From an uncultured Oscillibacter sp. (GTDB taxonomy: Bacteria > Bacillota > Clostridia > Oscillospirales > Oscillospiraceae), in assembly GCA_910576845.1 (NCBI GenBank), contig CAJTJA010000005.1:46684-86937 (forward strand): a DNA stretch of 40,254 nt. The letters run 5' to 3'. This document shows, piece after piece, positions 1-7,603 of the stretch (position 1 is its first letter; every line of letters begins with the position of its first letter). The notes under the pieces are model-generated. The model worked only from the letters and a program-made list of their open reading frames with translations, was not told where the DNA came from and did no database searches. Made by a program: the position numbers and the translations under genes.

Positions 1-158
1 AGCGGCAGACGGCTGTCCGGGAAAGCATCTTCGGGCCGGTTTCCGCCTCGCACATAATTTTCCTGAAGGGCTCGAAAGCGGTCGTGCTGCTGGCGGCCCA
101 AAATAAAGCGCTCGCTGCACCGGCGCAGGAACGCATCCAAGGTTTCCTGGTTCTGCAA
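1..158 (-). CDS. N-terminal part of an unrecognised protein, cut by the window edge
   Basis: An open frame on the minus strand begins at a TTG codon at 158 and runs off the left edge, giving about 52 residues beginning MQNQETLDAFLRRCSERF. The codons look like those of neighbouring genes. An in-frame TGA lies just upstream, so TTG (or a rare ATT) is the only nearby start. No good Shine-Dalgarno is visible. It is divergent to the XRE regulator gene at 238, a common arrangement for a regulator and its target. I do not recognise the family; a remnant or chance frame is possible. Confidence 0.4.
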   Translation of the reverse strand, partial: MQNQETLDAFLRRCSERFILGRQQHDRFRALQENYVRGGNRPEDAFPDSRLP

Positions 159-167
159 AAAAATATC

Positions 168-196
168 TTTACATCACGTAACCCTTTTGGTAGACT
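168..196 (+). promoter_or_regulatory. sigma-A type promoter of the XRE regulator
   Basis: TTTACA (168-173) and TAGACT (191-196) are separated by exactly 17 bp and lie 42 bp upstream of the ATG at 238. The -35 matches 5 of 6 consensus bases and the -10 matches 4 of 6. Confidence 0.6.
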
Positions 197-210
197 ATAC
201 GTTATGTATA
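196..210. promoter_or_regulatory. candidate operator, inverted repeat TATAC-N5-GTATA
   Basis: A perfect 5-bp inverted repeat with a 5-bp spacer overlaps the -10 end and start region of the promoter before the XRE gene. Position and symmetry fit autoregulation by that protein. The arms are short, so this is inference. Confidence 0.35.
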
Positions 211-237
211 AGATTAAAACCAAAGGAGCTTTCGGCT

Positions 238-918
238 ATGAGTTCAGAGTTTTCCCGTACCCTGTCCCTGCTGAGGCAGGAAAAAGGTGTGAGCCAGCGG
301 ATTGCCGCCGGAGCGCTCGGCATCTCCCAGGCGCTGCTCTCCCACTATGAAAACGGCATTCGTGAACCGGGCCTTGCTTTTGTTGTTCGGGCATGTGACT
401 ATTACGGTGTCTCTGCGGATTTTATTCTTGGCCGCACCCTCTCCCCTGAGGGCAATATGCTTACCGAGCAGGATATTCTGGATGCGGCCGAACCCAAAAA
501 CAACCTTCGGGGCAGCGTTTTGGCTACCCTGCAGAGCAAGCTGCTTTCCGGGGCGGTGGGCGTTCTTTTTGAGCTTTTGGGCAAGCTGGGGGACAAGGCT
601 GCCATCAATGCTGCCGCGTCTTATCTCGGCAGCGCGGTTTATCAGATCTATCGCCATCTCTACCGCTCTTCCGGCGCAAATGAGGCTTATTTTGCTCTGG
701 ATTCCACCCTCTGTTCCATGGGGCTGCCCGACGCGGATATGAAGTTGTCCGAGTCCCGTCTTGCTGCCGCCCTGCGGAGCCTCAGGGCACAAAAGGCAGA
801 ATTCCCCGATTTATCTTCCGCGGCCATCAACGCTGCGTATCCCGGCCGCTGCCAGAGCCTGACCCAGGTTCTCAGCACTGCTGACGCACGGCTTACTGCT
901 CTTTCCAGGCAGCCGTGA
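238..918 (+). CDS. XRE-family helix-turn-helix transcriptional regulator
   Basis: A 226-residue protein. Residues about 5-62 form an XRE/Cro-CI HTH: a QRIAAGALGISQALLSHYEN recognition region is followed by the typical RxP and later DYYGVSADFILGR ending. The remaining 160 residues are alpha-helical looking and unassigned; they may be a ligand-binding or oligomerisation region. The ATG at 238 is chosen because AAAGGAG at 224-230 lies 7 bases upstream, and an upstream TTG at 187 would put the promoter inside the gene. Its target is unknown; it could control itself or the divergent gene at the window edge. Confidence 0.8.
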   Translation: MSSEFSRTLSLLRQEKGVSQRIAAGALGISQALLSHYENGIREPGLAFVVRACDYYGVSADFILGRTLSPEGNMLTEQDILDAAEPKNNLRGSVLATLQSKLLSGAVGVLFELLGKLGDKAAINAAASYLGSAVYQIYRHLYRSSGANEAYFALDSTLCSMGLPDADMKLSESRLAAALRSLRAQKAEFPDLSSAAINAAYPGRCQSLTQVLSTADARLTALSRQP

Positions 919-1079
919 GGCTTAGGGGTTTGCGATTAATATGGGAGCTCTTGACGGCCCGGCCTCTTGGAGCTCCTAACCGGGAGGGTATAGATATCCG
1001 GAAGGGGGCCTGCTTGCCGTGAAATTTGGCGGGCGCCGCCTCCGCAGCGGCACAGATGGATTTTGGGTGAAGGAATTTT

Positions 1080-2543
1080 ATGAGTTTTCAATCACTTGAC
1101 TTTTTGGCGTTTCTCGCCATTACAGCCGGGCTGTGCTATGCTGCGGCCGGCCTGGACCGGCATCTTGCCGCTGTGTGCCTGACCATTGCCAGTCTGCTCT
1201 TTTATATAGTGGGCGGCGGCTGGGGCGCGTTTTTGGTTTTGATAGTTGGATTGGCCGTGTCTGCGGCGGCGGCTCGCTATTTGACGGCAGAGATTCCTGC
1301 TGGCGGACGCGGCGCAGGGAAACCGGCCAAAAGCCCTGCCTGCCGGCGGTGCTGCCTGGCATGCGCGTCGGCATGGCATATCGGTATTTTGGCGGTGTTT
1401 AAATACGCCTCTTTTTTTACAGGCGGACGGATATCTCTGTCTTCGCCGCCCTTGGGACTGAGTTTTTTCACGTTTCAGCAGCTTTGGCTGATGAAGGAGG
1501 TTTATACCGGCGATTTCCGGCTGGGCCGGAGAGACAGCCTGCCCCTTTATGCGTTTTTCTTTCCCACGGCGGTCTCCGGCCCGATCCTGAAGCCACAGGC
1601 ATTCTTTCCCCAGCTCCACAATGAAAAATTCCTTCAGCCTGACAGCAGGGATGTTGCGGCGGGGCTTTGTGCGATCACCGGGGGCATGGCAAAAAAGGTG
1701 CTTTTGTCGGATAACCTGGGGGTGGTTGTGAACACCGGCTGGGAGCATCTTGCGGAGCTCTCGGCTCCTGACGCATGGCTGGTGATTCTGGGCTACACGC
1801 TGCAATTATATCTGGACTTCTCCGGCTACTGCGATATTGCCGCCGGATCGGCGCGGCTGCTGGGTCTTCGTCTGCCGGTGAATTTCAATTCCCCCTATCG
1901 GAGCCTTTCCGCAGGTGAGTTCTGGCGGCGCTGGCACATAACCCTCACCGGTTTTCTTCGGGAGTGCGTGTATGTTCCGCTGGGGGGCAGCCGGAGGGGG
2001 ATGAACCGCACCTGTATAAACATTTTAACGGTCTTTCTTATCAGCGGCCTTTGGCATGGGGCTGGCTGGACATTTATCGTTTGGGGAGGCCTCCATGGCC
2101 TGGCCCAGGTTGCTGAACGGCTCTGGGGGAAAAGGCGGGACCGGCTGCCTGCTTCAATACGCTGGCTGCTGACATTTTTCTTTGTCAATATGGCGTGGGT
2201 GTTTTTCCGTGCCCCCAGTCTTTCCGGCGCCTTGGCGCTGTTGAAGGCGGCTTTTGCCGGAGGCCTGTGCTTTCCGAGCAGCCGGCTGCTGAACGGCGTC
2301 CTGCCCAATGAGGCGGCGGCGCTGGGGATACTTCTGCCAGCACTGGAGCCCTGGGCCGGTTTGCTGCTGACACTTCTAATTTTCGGCGCGGCACTGACGG
2401 TGGTTTTTTGGCCCCGCAATATGACGGAGATCATGGAGCGCTTTGAGCCTGTTTCCTGGCGCTGTGCGGTTTTGGCAGCGCTGGCCGCTTGGTCCATCCT
2501 TTCCTTTACTGGTGTGGAAACATTTATTTATTCCAATTTTTGA
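1080..2543 (+). CDS. MBOAT-family membrane O-acyltransferase (AlgI/DltB-like)
   Basis: A 487-residue polytopic membrane protein of the membrane-bound O-acyltransferase family. The hallmark region GEFWRRWHITLTGFLR is followed by PLGGSRRG and then SGLWHGAGW, whose His (about residue 326) is the family's invariant catalytic histidine. Members pass an acyl group, usually acetyl, across the membrane to an extracellular polysaccharide or teichoic acid. The gene is followed after 7 bp by an SGNH-type partner, matching the AlgI-AlgJ/X and DltB-DltD pairing. No dltA or dltC is near, so cell-surface polysaccharide acetylation is likelier than D-alanylation. The substrate cannot be read from sequence. 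Length is normal for AlgI-type members. Confidence 0.88.
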   Translation: MSFQSLDFLAFLAITAGLCYAAAGLDRHLAAVCLTIASLLFYIVGGGWGAFLVLIVGLAVSAAAARYLTAEIPAGGRGAGKPAKSPACRRCCLACASAWHIGILAVFKYASFFTGGRISLSSPPLGLSFFTFQQLWLMKEVYTGDFRLGRRDSLPLYAFFFPTAVSGPILKPQAFFPQLHNEKFLQPDSRDVAAGLCAITGGMAKKVLLSDNLGVVVNTGWEHLAELSAPDAWLVILGYTLQLYLDFSGYCDIAAGSARLLGLRLPVNFNSPYRSLSAGEFWRRWHITLTGFLRECVYVPLGGSRRGMNRTCINILTVFLISGLWHGAGWTFIVWGGLHGLAQVAERLWGKRRDRLPASIRWLLTFFFVNMAWVFFRAPSLSGALALLKAAFAGGLCFPSSRLLNGVLPNEAAALGILLPALEPWAGLLLTLLIFGAALTVVFWPRNMTEIMERFEPVSWRCAVLAALAAWSILSFTGVETFIYSNF

Positions 2544-2550
2544 GGGAATT

Positions 2551-3651
2551 ATGAATAAGGTCTACCAACGATGGGTCCTCAGCTTTTTAGCGGCCCTGCT
2601 GATTTTACTGATGCTCTGCGCCTCAACGGTGTATATTGTGGATCCCTGTCTTTACTTCCGAATGCCGAAGCACTGGAAGCCCGTCTTTTTTAATGAACGC
2701 TATCAGGCCGCTGGCATAATCAAGCATGTTCCGGCGGACACCGTACTCATGGGCACCTCTATGGTGGCGAATACCCGTGCCAGTGCGGCGGCGGAGGCCT
2801 TTGAGGGCACAGCCATTCGCATTACCATTCCTGACGGCCGTTTCTCCGAATTTGACCAGGCGGTAAACCTGCTGTTCCGTGAACAGGCGCCGGAGCGGCT
2901 GGTGTTTGGCATAGACCTAAATATTCTGGTCCGGGATGACGGTGGAAAGACGGCGGCAATGCCCGGCTACCTCTATAACCGCAATCCCTTGGACGACCTG
3001 AAATATCTTTTGAACAAGGACGCGCTGTACTACAGCGCCTATGTTCTTCTAAGCAACGCCCAGGGAAATGCTCAGCCTATAGATGACGCGTTTATTTGGA
3101 CGGATGGCACTGTTTGGGAGCGTTATGAGGCTCTCAGGATGTATGAGCGGCCAAGGGCGTCTTCGAATATTCTGCCCCAGGATACTTATCTCTCTGCTGT
3201 TGACAGGAATCTGGCGATTATGGAAAGCTGGTTCCAAGCCCATCCCAGCGTGGAATTTGATCTGTTTTTTTCTCCATACAGCATCCTTTTTTGGGACAAA
3301 TCCATTCGCCAGGGAGATTTGGATGCTCGCTTTGCGGCCTTGAAACGAAGCTGTGAAGTATTGACTGCCTATGAGAATGTAGGGCTTTACGGGCTTTTGT
3401 TTGACCGGGAGTTCATCACGGATTTGGATAATTACTGTGACTATGTTCACCACTCCGGCGAGGCGGGACGGCAGGTTCTGGAGAAGATTGCATTTGGGAA
3501 CCACCGGCTGACAGCGGAAAATATGAACGAAGCTCTGGCGGACTGGCGGGAGTTTGTGGTAAACTACGATTACGAAAGCCTGTGGGATCAGGCATTTTGG
3601 GAGCGGTGGTATAAGGGGCACGATGAGCCGCCGGACTGGTACGAGGGCTGA
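2551..3651 (+). CDS. SGNH-hydrolase-like membrane-anchored acyltransferase partner (AlgJ/AlgX/DltD-like)
   Basis: A 366-residue protein with one N-terminal signal anchor (about residues 9-29) and an extracytoplasmic domain. VLMGTSMVANTR supplies a GDSL-like nucleophile (Ser about 70), and CDYVHHS near residues 296-302 supplies the Asp-x-x-His of an SGNH triad. With the MBOAT gene directly upstream, the expected role is receiving the acyl group outside the membrane and placing it on a surface glycan. The ATG at 2551 is used: GAGGG overlaps the MBOAT stop codon, implying coupled translation. A longer frame starting inside the MBOAT gene is rejected. The family is divergent, so the exact name is uncertain. 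Confidence 0.7.
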   Translation: MNKVYQRWVLSFLAALLILLMLCASTVYIVDPCLYFRMPKHWKPVFFNERYQAAGIIKHVPADTVLMGTSMVANTRASAAAEAFEGTAIRITIPDGRFSEFDQAVNLLFREQAPERLVFGIDLNILVRDDGGKTAAMPGYLYNRNPLDDLKYLLNKDALYYSAYVLLSNAQGNAQPIDDAFIWTDGTVWERYEALRMYERPRASSNILPQDTYLSAVDRNLAIMESWFQAHPSVEFDLFFSPYSILFWDKSIRQGDLDARFAALKRSCEVLTAYENVGLYGLLFDREFITDLDNYCDYVHHSGEAGRQVLEKIAFGNHRLTAENMNEALADWREFVVNYDYESLWDQAFWERWYKGHDEPPDWYEG

Positions 3652-3683
3652 GGCCCCCACGCCCATGGAGAAAGGAGAGCCCC

Positions 3684-4097
3684 ATGCGCAAGAAAGAATT
3701 GATCCCCGTACTTTTCGCTTTCCTGATCGGCGCGGCCGCCGGGATATTGTTTGTGCTGCCAGGCTTTCAGAAGAGGACGGACGTCTATTTGCGGGGCTTC
3801 TCCGTCTCCGGGGACGGGACCGTCATCACGGTAGAGACATTCACCATCGGTTCCATGGGCTATATCCGGGCCATGGAGACCAAGCAGGTTAAAAATGAGA
3901 TTCACTGTTTCTTTTACCGCACTTTCGGCGGGCTGAACAGCGGCTTCGGCGCAAAGAGCCGGTTTGAAATCAGACTGGAGAATTTTGTAAACCCTGCCGA
4001 ATTTATATACCTCGACCGGGTGGGTCTCGACCAGCTTGTCCTGAAGCGGGACGCCGAGACCGGCGAATGGGTGCCTGTGTCCTTTCTCCCTCAGTGA
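3684..4097 (+). CDS. small membrane-anchored protein, unknown function
   Basis: A 137-residue protein beginning MRKKELIPVLFAFLIGAAAG, a positively charged start followed by one hydrophobic segment, so the other 110 residues are probably outside the membrane. The start has AAAGGAG 8 bases upstream. The rest is beta-rich with no motif I recognise. It is 32 bp after the SGNH-type gene and 36 bp before lepA, so the four genes may share one transcript. It could assist the acyltransferase pair, but nothing in the protein itself shows this. Confidence 0.65.
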   Translation: MRKKELIPVLFAFLIGAAAGILFVLPGFQKRTDVYLRGFSVSGDGTVITVETFTIGSMGYIRAMETKQVKNEIHCFFYRTFGGLNSGFGAKSRFEIRLENFVNPAEFIYLDRVGLDQLVLKRDAETGEWVPVSFLPQ

Positions 4098-4133
4098 GAA
4101 TACCATCAAGACTTCCCCAAGGAGGCTGTTTTT

Positions 4134-5939
4134 ATGATCCAACAAGACCATATTCGAAATTTTTCGATTATCGCCCACATTGACCATGGCAAGTCCACGC
4201 TGGCGGACCGGCTTTTGGAAAAATGCAACGCCGTGTCCCAGCGGGAGATGGAAAGCCAGCTTCTGGATAATATGGATCTGGAGCGGGAACGGGGAATTAC
4301 GATCAAGGCCAGGGCTGTTCGGCTGAACTACACCGCTGAGGACGGAGAAGATTATGCCCTGAATCTGATTGATACCCCAGGCCACGTGGATTTCAACTAT
4401 GAGGTTTCCCGGTCGCTGGCGGCCTGCGAAGGGGCCGTGCTGGTGGTGGATTCCACGCAGGGGGTGGAGGCCCAGACTCTGGCCAACACATATCTGGCCA
4501 TGGAACATGATCTGGAGATTCTCCCAGTCTTCAACAAAATTGATCTTCCCGCCGCCAACCCCGCCAAGGCAAAGCAGGAGGTGGAAGACATCATTGGCCT
4601 CCCGGCCCTGGACGCGCCGGAGATTTCTGCGAAACAGGGCGTTAATATTGACGCGGTTTTGGAGGACATCGTGAAGAACGTCCCGCCTCCCTCTGGGGAC
4701 GAGAACGCTCCTCTCAAAGCCCTGATTTTTGATAGTCAGTACGACAGTTACCGGGGCGTCATTGTCTATATGCGGCTTGTGGAGGGCTCTCTCCGGGCGG
4801 GACAGACGGTGAAAATGATGGCTTCCGGCGCTTCGTATCAGGTTGTGGAGTGCGGCTATCTGCTGCCCCTGGGGATGGAACCCTGCGAGTGCCTTCGGGC
4901 CGGTGAAGTGGGATATTTTACCGCCTCTATTAAGAATGTGCAGGATACCCGCGTAGGCGATACGGTCACGGATGCGGCGAATCCGGCGGAGGAAGCGCTT
5001 CCCGGCTACCGTCCCGTTCAGCCGATGGTTTACTGCGGTATTTATACGGAGGACGGTTCCAAATACCCGGACCTTCGGGATGCCTTGGAAAGACTCCGTC
5101 TGAACGACGCGTCCCTGAGCTTTGAACCGGAATCCTCGGTGGCCTTGGGTTTTGGCTTCCGCTGCGGTTTTTTGGGGATGCTCCATATGGAGGTCATTCA
5201 GGAACGGCTTGAGCGGGAATTTGATCTGGATTTAGTAACAACCCTGCCTTCTGTAATTTATGACGTCTATAAAACGGACGGCAGCCTGGTTCGGGTGGAC
5301 AATCCCCACAATTACCCGGACCCGGCCGCCATTGACCGGGCGGAAGAGCCTTATGTAAAAGTGTCCATCATCAGTCCCAACGATTATGTGGGGAACATTA
5401 TGCCCATGTGCCAGGACCGCCGGGGAGAGTTCAAGGACATGCAGTATCTGGACACCCATTTGGTAGAGCTCCATTATCAGATGCCACTGAATGAAATTAT
5501 TTATGATTTTTTTGATGCACTGAAGGCCAATACGAAGGGGTACGCCTCTTTGGACTACGAGCTTTCCGGATACCGCCCCAGTGAGCTGGTGAAGGTAGAC
5601 CTGCTTCTGAACGGGGACCAGGTGGACGCGCTGAGCTTCATTGCCCACAAGGACAAGGCTTACCCCCGGGCCCGGAAGCTCTGTGAAAAGCTGAAGGAGA
5701 ACATTCCCCGCCAGCTCTTCGAGGTGCCGGTGCAGGCGGCAATTGGCGGACGGGTCATTGCCCGGGAAACGGTCAAGGCTATGCGGAAGGATGTGCTGGC
5801 CAAATGTTATGGCGGTGATATTACGCGGAAAAAGAAGCTGCTGGAAAAGCAAAAGGAAGGAAAGAAGAAGATGCGGAGCCTGGGAAGCGTCCAGATTCCC
5901 ACAGAGGCCTTCCTGGCGGTGTTAAAGCTGGACGAGTGA
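4134..5939 (+). CDS. lepA: elongation factor 4 (LepA), ribosome back-translocating GTPase
   Basis: A 601-residue translational GTPase of normal LepA length. The G1 motif AHIDHGKST, switch DMDLERERGITIKA, G3 DTPGHVDF and G4 NKIDLP are intact. The C-terminal half has the LepA-specific domain with a lysine-rich stretch near residues 563-585 ending in MRSLG, which contacts the decoding region. LepA binds the ribosome, acts on stalled or mistranslocated complexes, and is linked to initiation and 30S assembly. A ribosome site AAGGAGG is about 9 bases before the ATG. No anomaly is visible. Confidence 0.97.
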   Translation: MIQQDHIRNFSIIAHIDHGKSTLADRLLEKCNAVSQREMESQLLDNMDLERERGITIKARAVRLNYTAEDGEDYALNLIDTPGHVDFNYEVSRSLAACEGAVLVVDSTQGVEAQTLANTYLAMEHDLEILPVFNKIDLPAANPAKAKQEVEDIIGLPALDAPEISAKQGVNIDAVLEDIVKNVPPPSGDENAPLKALIFDSQYDSYRGVIVYMRLVEGSLRAGQTVKMMASGASYQVVECGYLLPLGMEPCECLRAGEVGYFTASIKNVQDTRVGDTVTDAANPAEEALPGYRPVQPMVYCGIYTEDGSKYPDLRDALERLRLNDASLSFEPESSVALGFGFRCGFLGMLHMEVIQERLEREFDLDLVTTLPSVIYDVYKTDGSLVRVDNPHNYPDPAAIDRAEEPYVKVSIISPNDYVGNIMPMCQDRRGEFKDMQYLDTHLVELHYQMPLNEIIYDFFDALKANTKGYASLDYELSGYRPSELVKVDLLLNGDQVDALSFIAHKDKAYPRARKLCEKLKENIPRQLFEVPVQAAIGGRVIARETVKAMRKDVLAKCYGGDITRKKKLLEKQKEGKKKMRSLGSVQIPTEAFLAVLKLDE

Positions 5940-6020
5940 GTAAACAATTGGCCGTAATGCCGGCCAGTGTGGAAGCCCTTTTCTCTACCGGCGTTTTTCT
6001 GTCCCGGCAAACAGTGGAGT

Positions 6021-6147
6021 TATTATTTCCGAAATTAAAATTCGGAAATAATACAATTGGATTTCAGCCGGTTTGCTTGCCGCCGTAAACGGCAGCAACC
6101 GCAAAACATGACATATTACTTCCGACATTTCCGTTCGGAAGTAATAT
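6021..6147. repeat. 127-bp element built from two related perfect hairpins around a third
   Basis: Hairpin A has 13-bp perfect arms TATTATTTCCGAA (6021-6033) and its complement at 6041-6053. Hairpin B has 13-bp perfect arms ATATTACTTCCGA (6113-6125) and its complement at 6135-6147. Both arms share the core TATTAyTTCCGA, so the outermost copies also form terminal inverted repeats. Between them an imperfect hairpin TTGCTTGCCG/CGGCAGCAA is centred near 6087. No protein is encoded and no clear target duplication flanks it. It could be a MITE/REP-like repeat or a terminator cluster after lepA. Confidence 0.6.
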
Positions 6148-6241
6148 CGGGAAAAAGGGCGGCGGAAATTTGAATAATTTTTAAACTCTAGGGCAAATTT
6201 TTTGTTTGTAGCATTTGCAACTGGTACTTCGCCAAAGAACC

Positions 6242-6250
6242 TGATATACT
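6242..6250 (+). promoter_or_regulatory. extended -10 promoter of the rubrerythrin-rubredoxin operon
   Basis: TGaTATACT at 6242-6250 is an extended -10 element 55 bp before the rubrerythrin ATG. No good -35 stands at 17 bp, which is typical for extended -10 promoters. AAGGAGG at 6290-6296 is the ribosome site. Confidence 0.5.
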
Positions 6251-6305
6251 CATGTCACTGCCTGAAAAGGACTAAAGAACTTGAAAATTTAAGGAGGATA
6301 TTGTT

Positions 6306-6848
6306 ATGAAAAAGTGGATTTGCCCTGTCTGTGGTTATGTGCATGAAGGTGACATGCCCCCCGAGAAGTGCCCCCAGTGCGGTGTTCCCGGTGCGAAATT
6401 TAAGGAGCAGGGCGCCGAGATGACTTGGGCTGCGGAGCATGTGGTCGGTGTGGCCGCCGGTGTGGACACCGAGATTTTGGAAGGCCTGCGTGCCAACTTC
6501 CAGGGCGAGTGCACCGAAGTCGGCATGTATCTGGCCATGGCCCGTGTTGCTCATCGCGAGGGCTATCCTGAGATTGGCCTGTATTGGGAGAAAGCCGCCT
6601 ATGAGGAGGCTGAGCATGCCGCTAAGTTCGCGGAGCTCCTGGGCGAGGTTGTGACCGACAGCACCAAGAAGAACCTGGAGATGCGCGTAGAAGCTGAGAA
6701 CGGCGCTACCGCCGGCAAGATGGCCATCGCCAAGAAGGCCAAGGAGCTGGGCCTGGATGCCATCCATGACACCGTGCACGAGATGGCCCGGGACGAGGCC
6801 CGTCACGGCAAGGCCTTCAAGGGCCTGCTGGAGCGTTACTTTAAGTAA
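6306..6848 (+). CDS. reverse rubrerythrin (N-terminal rubredoxin domain, C-terminal diiron domain)
   Basis: A 180-residue oxygen/peroxide-scavenging iron protein. Residues 1-35 are a rubredoxin-like FeS4 site (CPVC at 6-9, CPQC at 22-25). The remainder is a four-helix ferritin-like domain with the diiron ligands in GECTEVG, YEEAEH and RDEARH. This domain order is reversed from classical rubrerythrin and matches the revRbr family of clostridia, which reduces H2O2 and O2 with NADH through rubredoxin. A rubredoxin gene follows. A strong AAGGAGG precedes the ATG, and a classical rubrerythrin is also present at 36985. Confidence 0.93.
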   Translation: MKKWICPVCGYVHEGDMPPEKCPQCGVPGAKFKEQGAEMTWAAEHVVGVAAGVDTEILEGLRANFQGECTEVGMYLAMARVAHREGYPEIGLYWEKAAYEEAEHAAKFAELLGEVVTDSTKKNLEMRVEAENGATAGKMAIAKKAKELGLDAIHDTVHEMARDEARHGKAFKGLLERYFK

Positions 6849-6929
6849 GCTCTTAATACCACCAATGGAATCCCCGCCGGAGCCCAGTGTCGGCATGTCT
6901 GTCGGGGAGAGGATGAGCATTGTAGTGAA

Positions 6930-6949
6930 CCCTCGCGCTTGCGCGAGGG
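6930..6949 (+). other. intercistronic hairpin between rubrerythrin and rubredoxin
   Basis: CCCTCGCGC (6930-6938), a TT loop and GCGCGAGGG (6941-6949) make a 9-bp GC-only stem with no T run after it. It is therefore not a typical terminator. It more likely stabilises the upstream message or marks a processing point in the two-gene transcript. Confidence 0.5.
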
Positions 6950-6978
6950 GCGAGTGATACGAAGATTGTGAGGACGAA

Positions 6979-7134
6979 ATGGACAAATACGTATGCCCCT
7001 GCGGCTATGTCTATGACCCCACTGTGGGTGATCCCGACAACGGCGTCGCCCCCGGTACTCCTTGGGAGCAGGTTCCCGAGAGCTGGGTCTGCCCCATCTG
7101 CGAGATGGGCAAGGACGTGTTTGAAAAGGAATAA
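6979..7134 (+). CDS. rubredoxin with a CxC first metal-binding knuckle
   Basis: A 51-residue electron carrier. It matches rubredoxin along its length: YVYDPTVGDPDNGVAPGT, then WVCPIC (Cys 38 and 41) and the acidic-basic end GKDVFEKE. The first ligand pair reads VCPCGY, with cysteines at 6 and 8. Typical rubredoxins have CxxCG, so one residue is missing here. The codons TGC CCC TGC GGC are unambiguous. The usual G after the second pair is also replaced (CPICE). It follows the reverse rubrerythrin by 130 bp and is probably its electron donor. Short length makes it easy to miss. Confidence 0.85.
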   Translation: MDKYVCPCGYVYDPTVGDPDNGVAPGTPWEQVPESWVCPICEMGKDVFEKE

Positions 7135-7158
7135 CTGCCGTATAAAAGAAACGCTTTT

Positions 7159-7194
7159 AAGAGAGGAATAGGGAAACCTGTTCCTCTCTTCTTC
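7159..7194 (+). terminator. intrinsic terminator after rubredoxin
   Basis: AAGAGAGGAA (7159-7168) pairs with TTCCTCTCTT (7181-7190), with inner AGG/CCT pairs, followed by CTTC. It closes the rubrerythrin-rubredoxin unit. Confidence 0.7.
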
Positions 7195-7547
7195 ATGCGC
7201 GCTGCGGGTCTGGGCATGGGGGTTCCGCACGGCTTTTGCCCGATAGCCGCTTTCCGGCTTTTACATGTGTGGCCTGGGGCTGCTTAAAACATAGCGGAAT
7301 GCCCGGCAGAGAGAGGGTCAAAAAGCAGGCGGCACCTCTGGGGATGGCTCAACCTCAGGACGGCGTTCTTGTGGGAATTCGGATGGGTTTTAAGAGAAAG
7401 AGCCGGCAGCGAGAAAATCCGCCAACGGAGCGGTTTCATATGGATCTCAAGCAAACCTTATGTGTATTAATTGGTTTACTTTCCCGGCAATGTGGGTTTT
7501 GGCCGTTAAAATGGGGAAGCGGCTATTTTTGAAGCGTCAGGATTTGT
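7195..7547. other. non-coding stretch, nothing recognised
   Basis: About 350 bp between the rubredoxin terminator and the next promoter. One rightward open frame here (from 7236) has no ribosome site and an unnatural composition. No RNA gene or clear repeat was seen. Confidence 0.5.
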
Positions 7548-7576
7548 TTGACGATTTTGGAATGCCGGAGTATAAT
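7548..7576 (+). promoter_or_regulatory. strong sigma-A promoter
   Basis: TTGACG (7548-7553), 17 bp, then TATAAT (7571-7576), 28 bp before the ATG of the cytidylate-kinase-like gene. This near-consensus spacing rules out the longer upstream start of that gene. Confidence 0.85.
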
Positions 7577-7603
7577 AGATATAGCTGGAAAGGAGGCTCC
7601 GTT

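Noticed and set aside
943..976. GGAGCTC/GAGCTCC inverted repeat after the XRE gene as a terminator
   Set aside because: Only 7-bp arms, a 19-nt loop and no T run.
3588..5186. A 532-codon leftward frame antisense to lepA
   Set aside because: Shadow of lepA; composition rich in His, Arg and Gln, no family match.
7236..7532. A 98-codon rightward frame before the cytidylate-kinase-like gene
   Set aside because: No ribosome site, random-looking composition.
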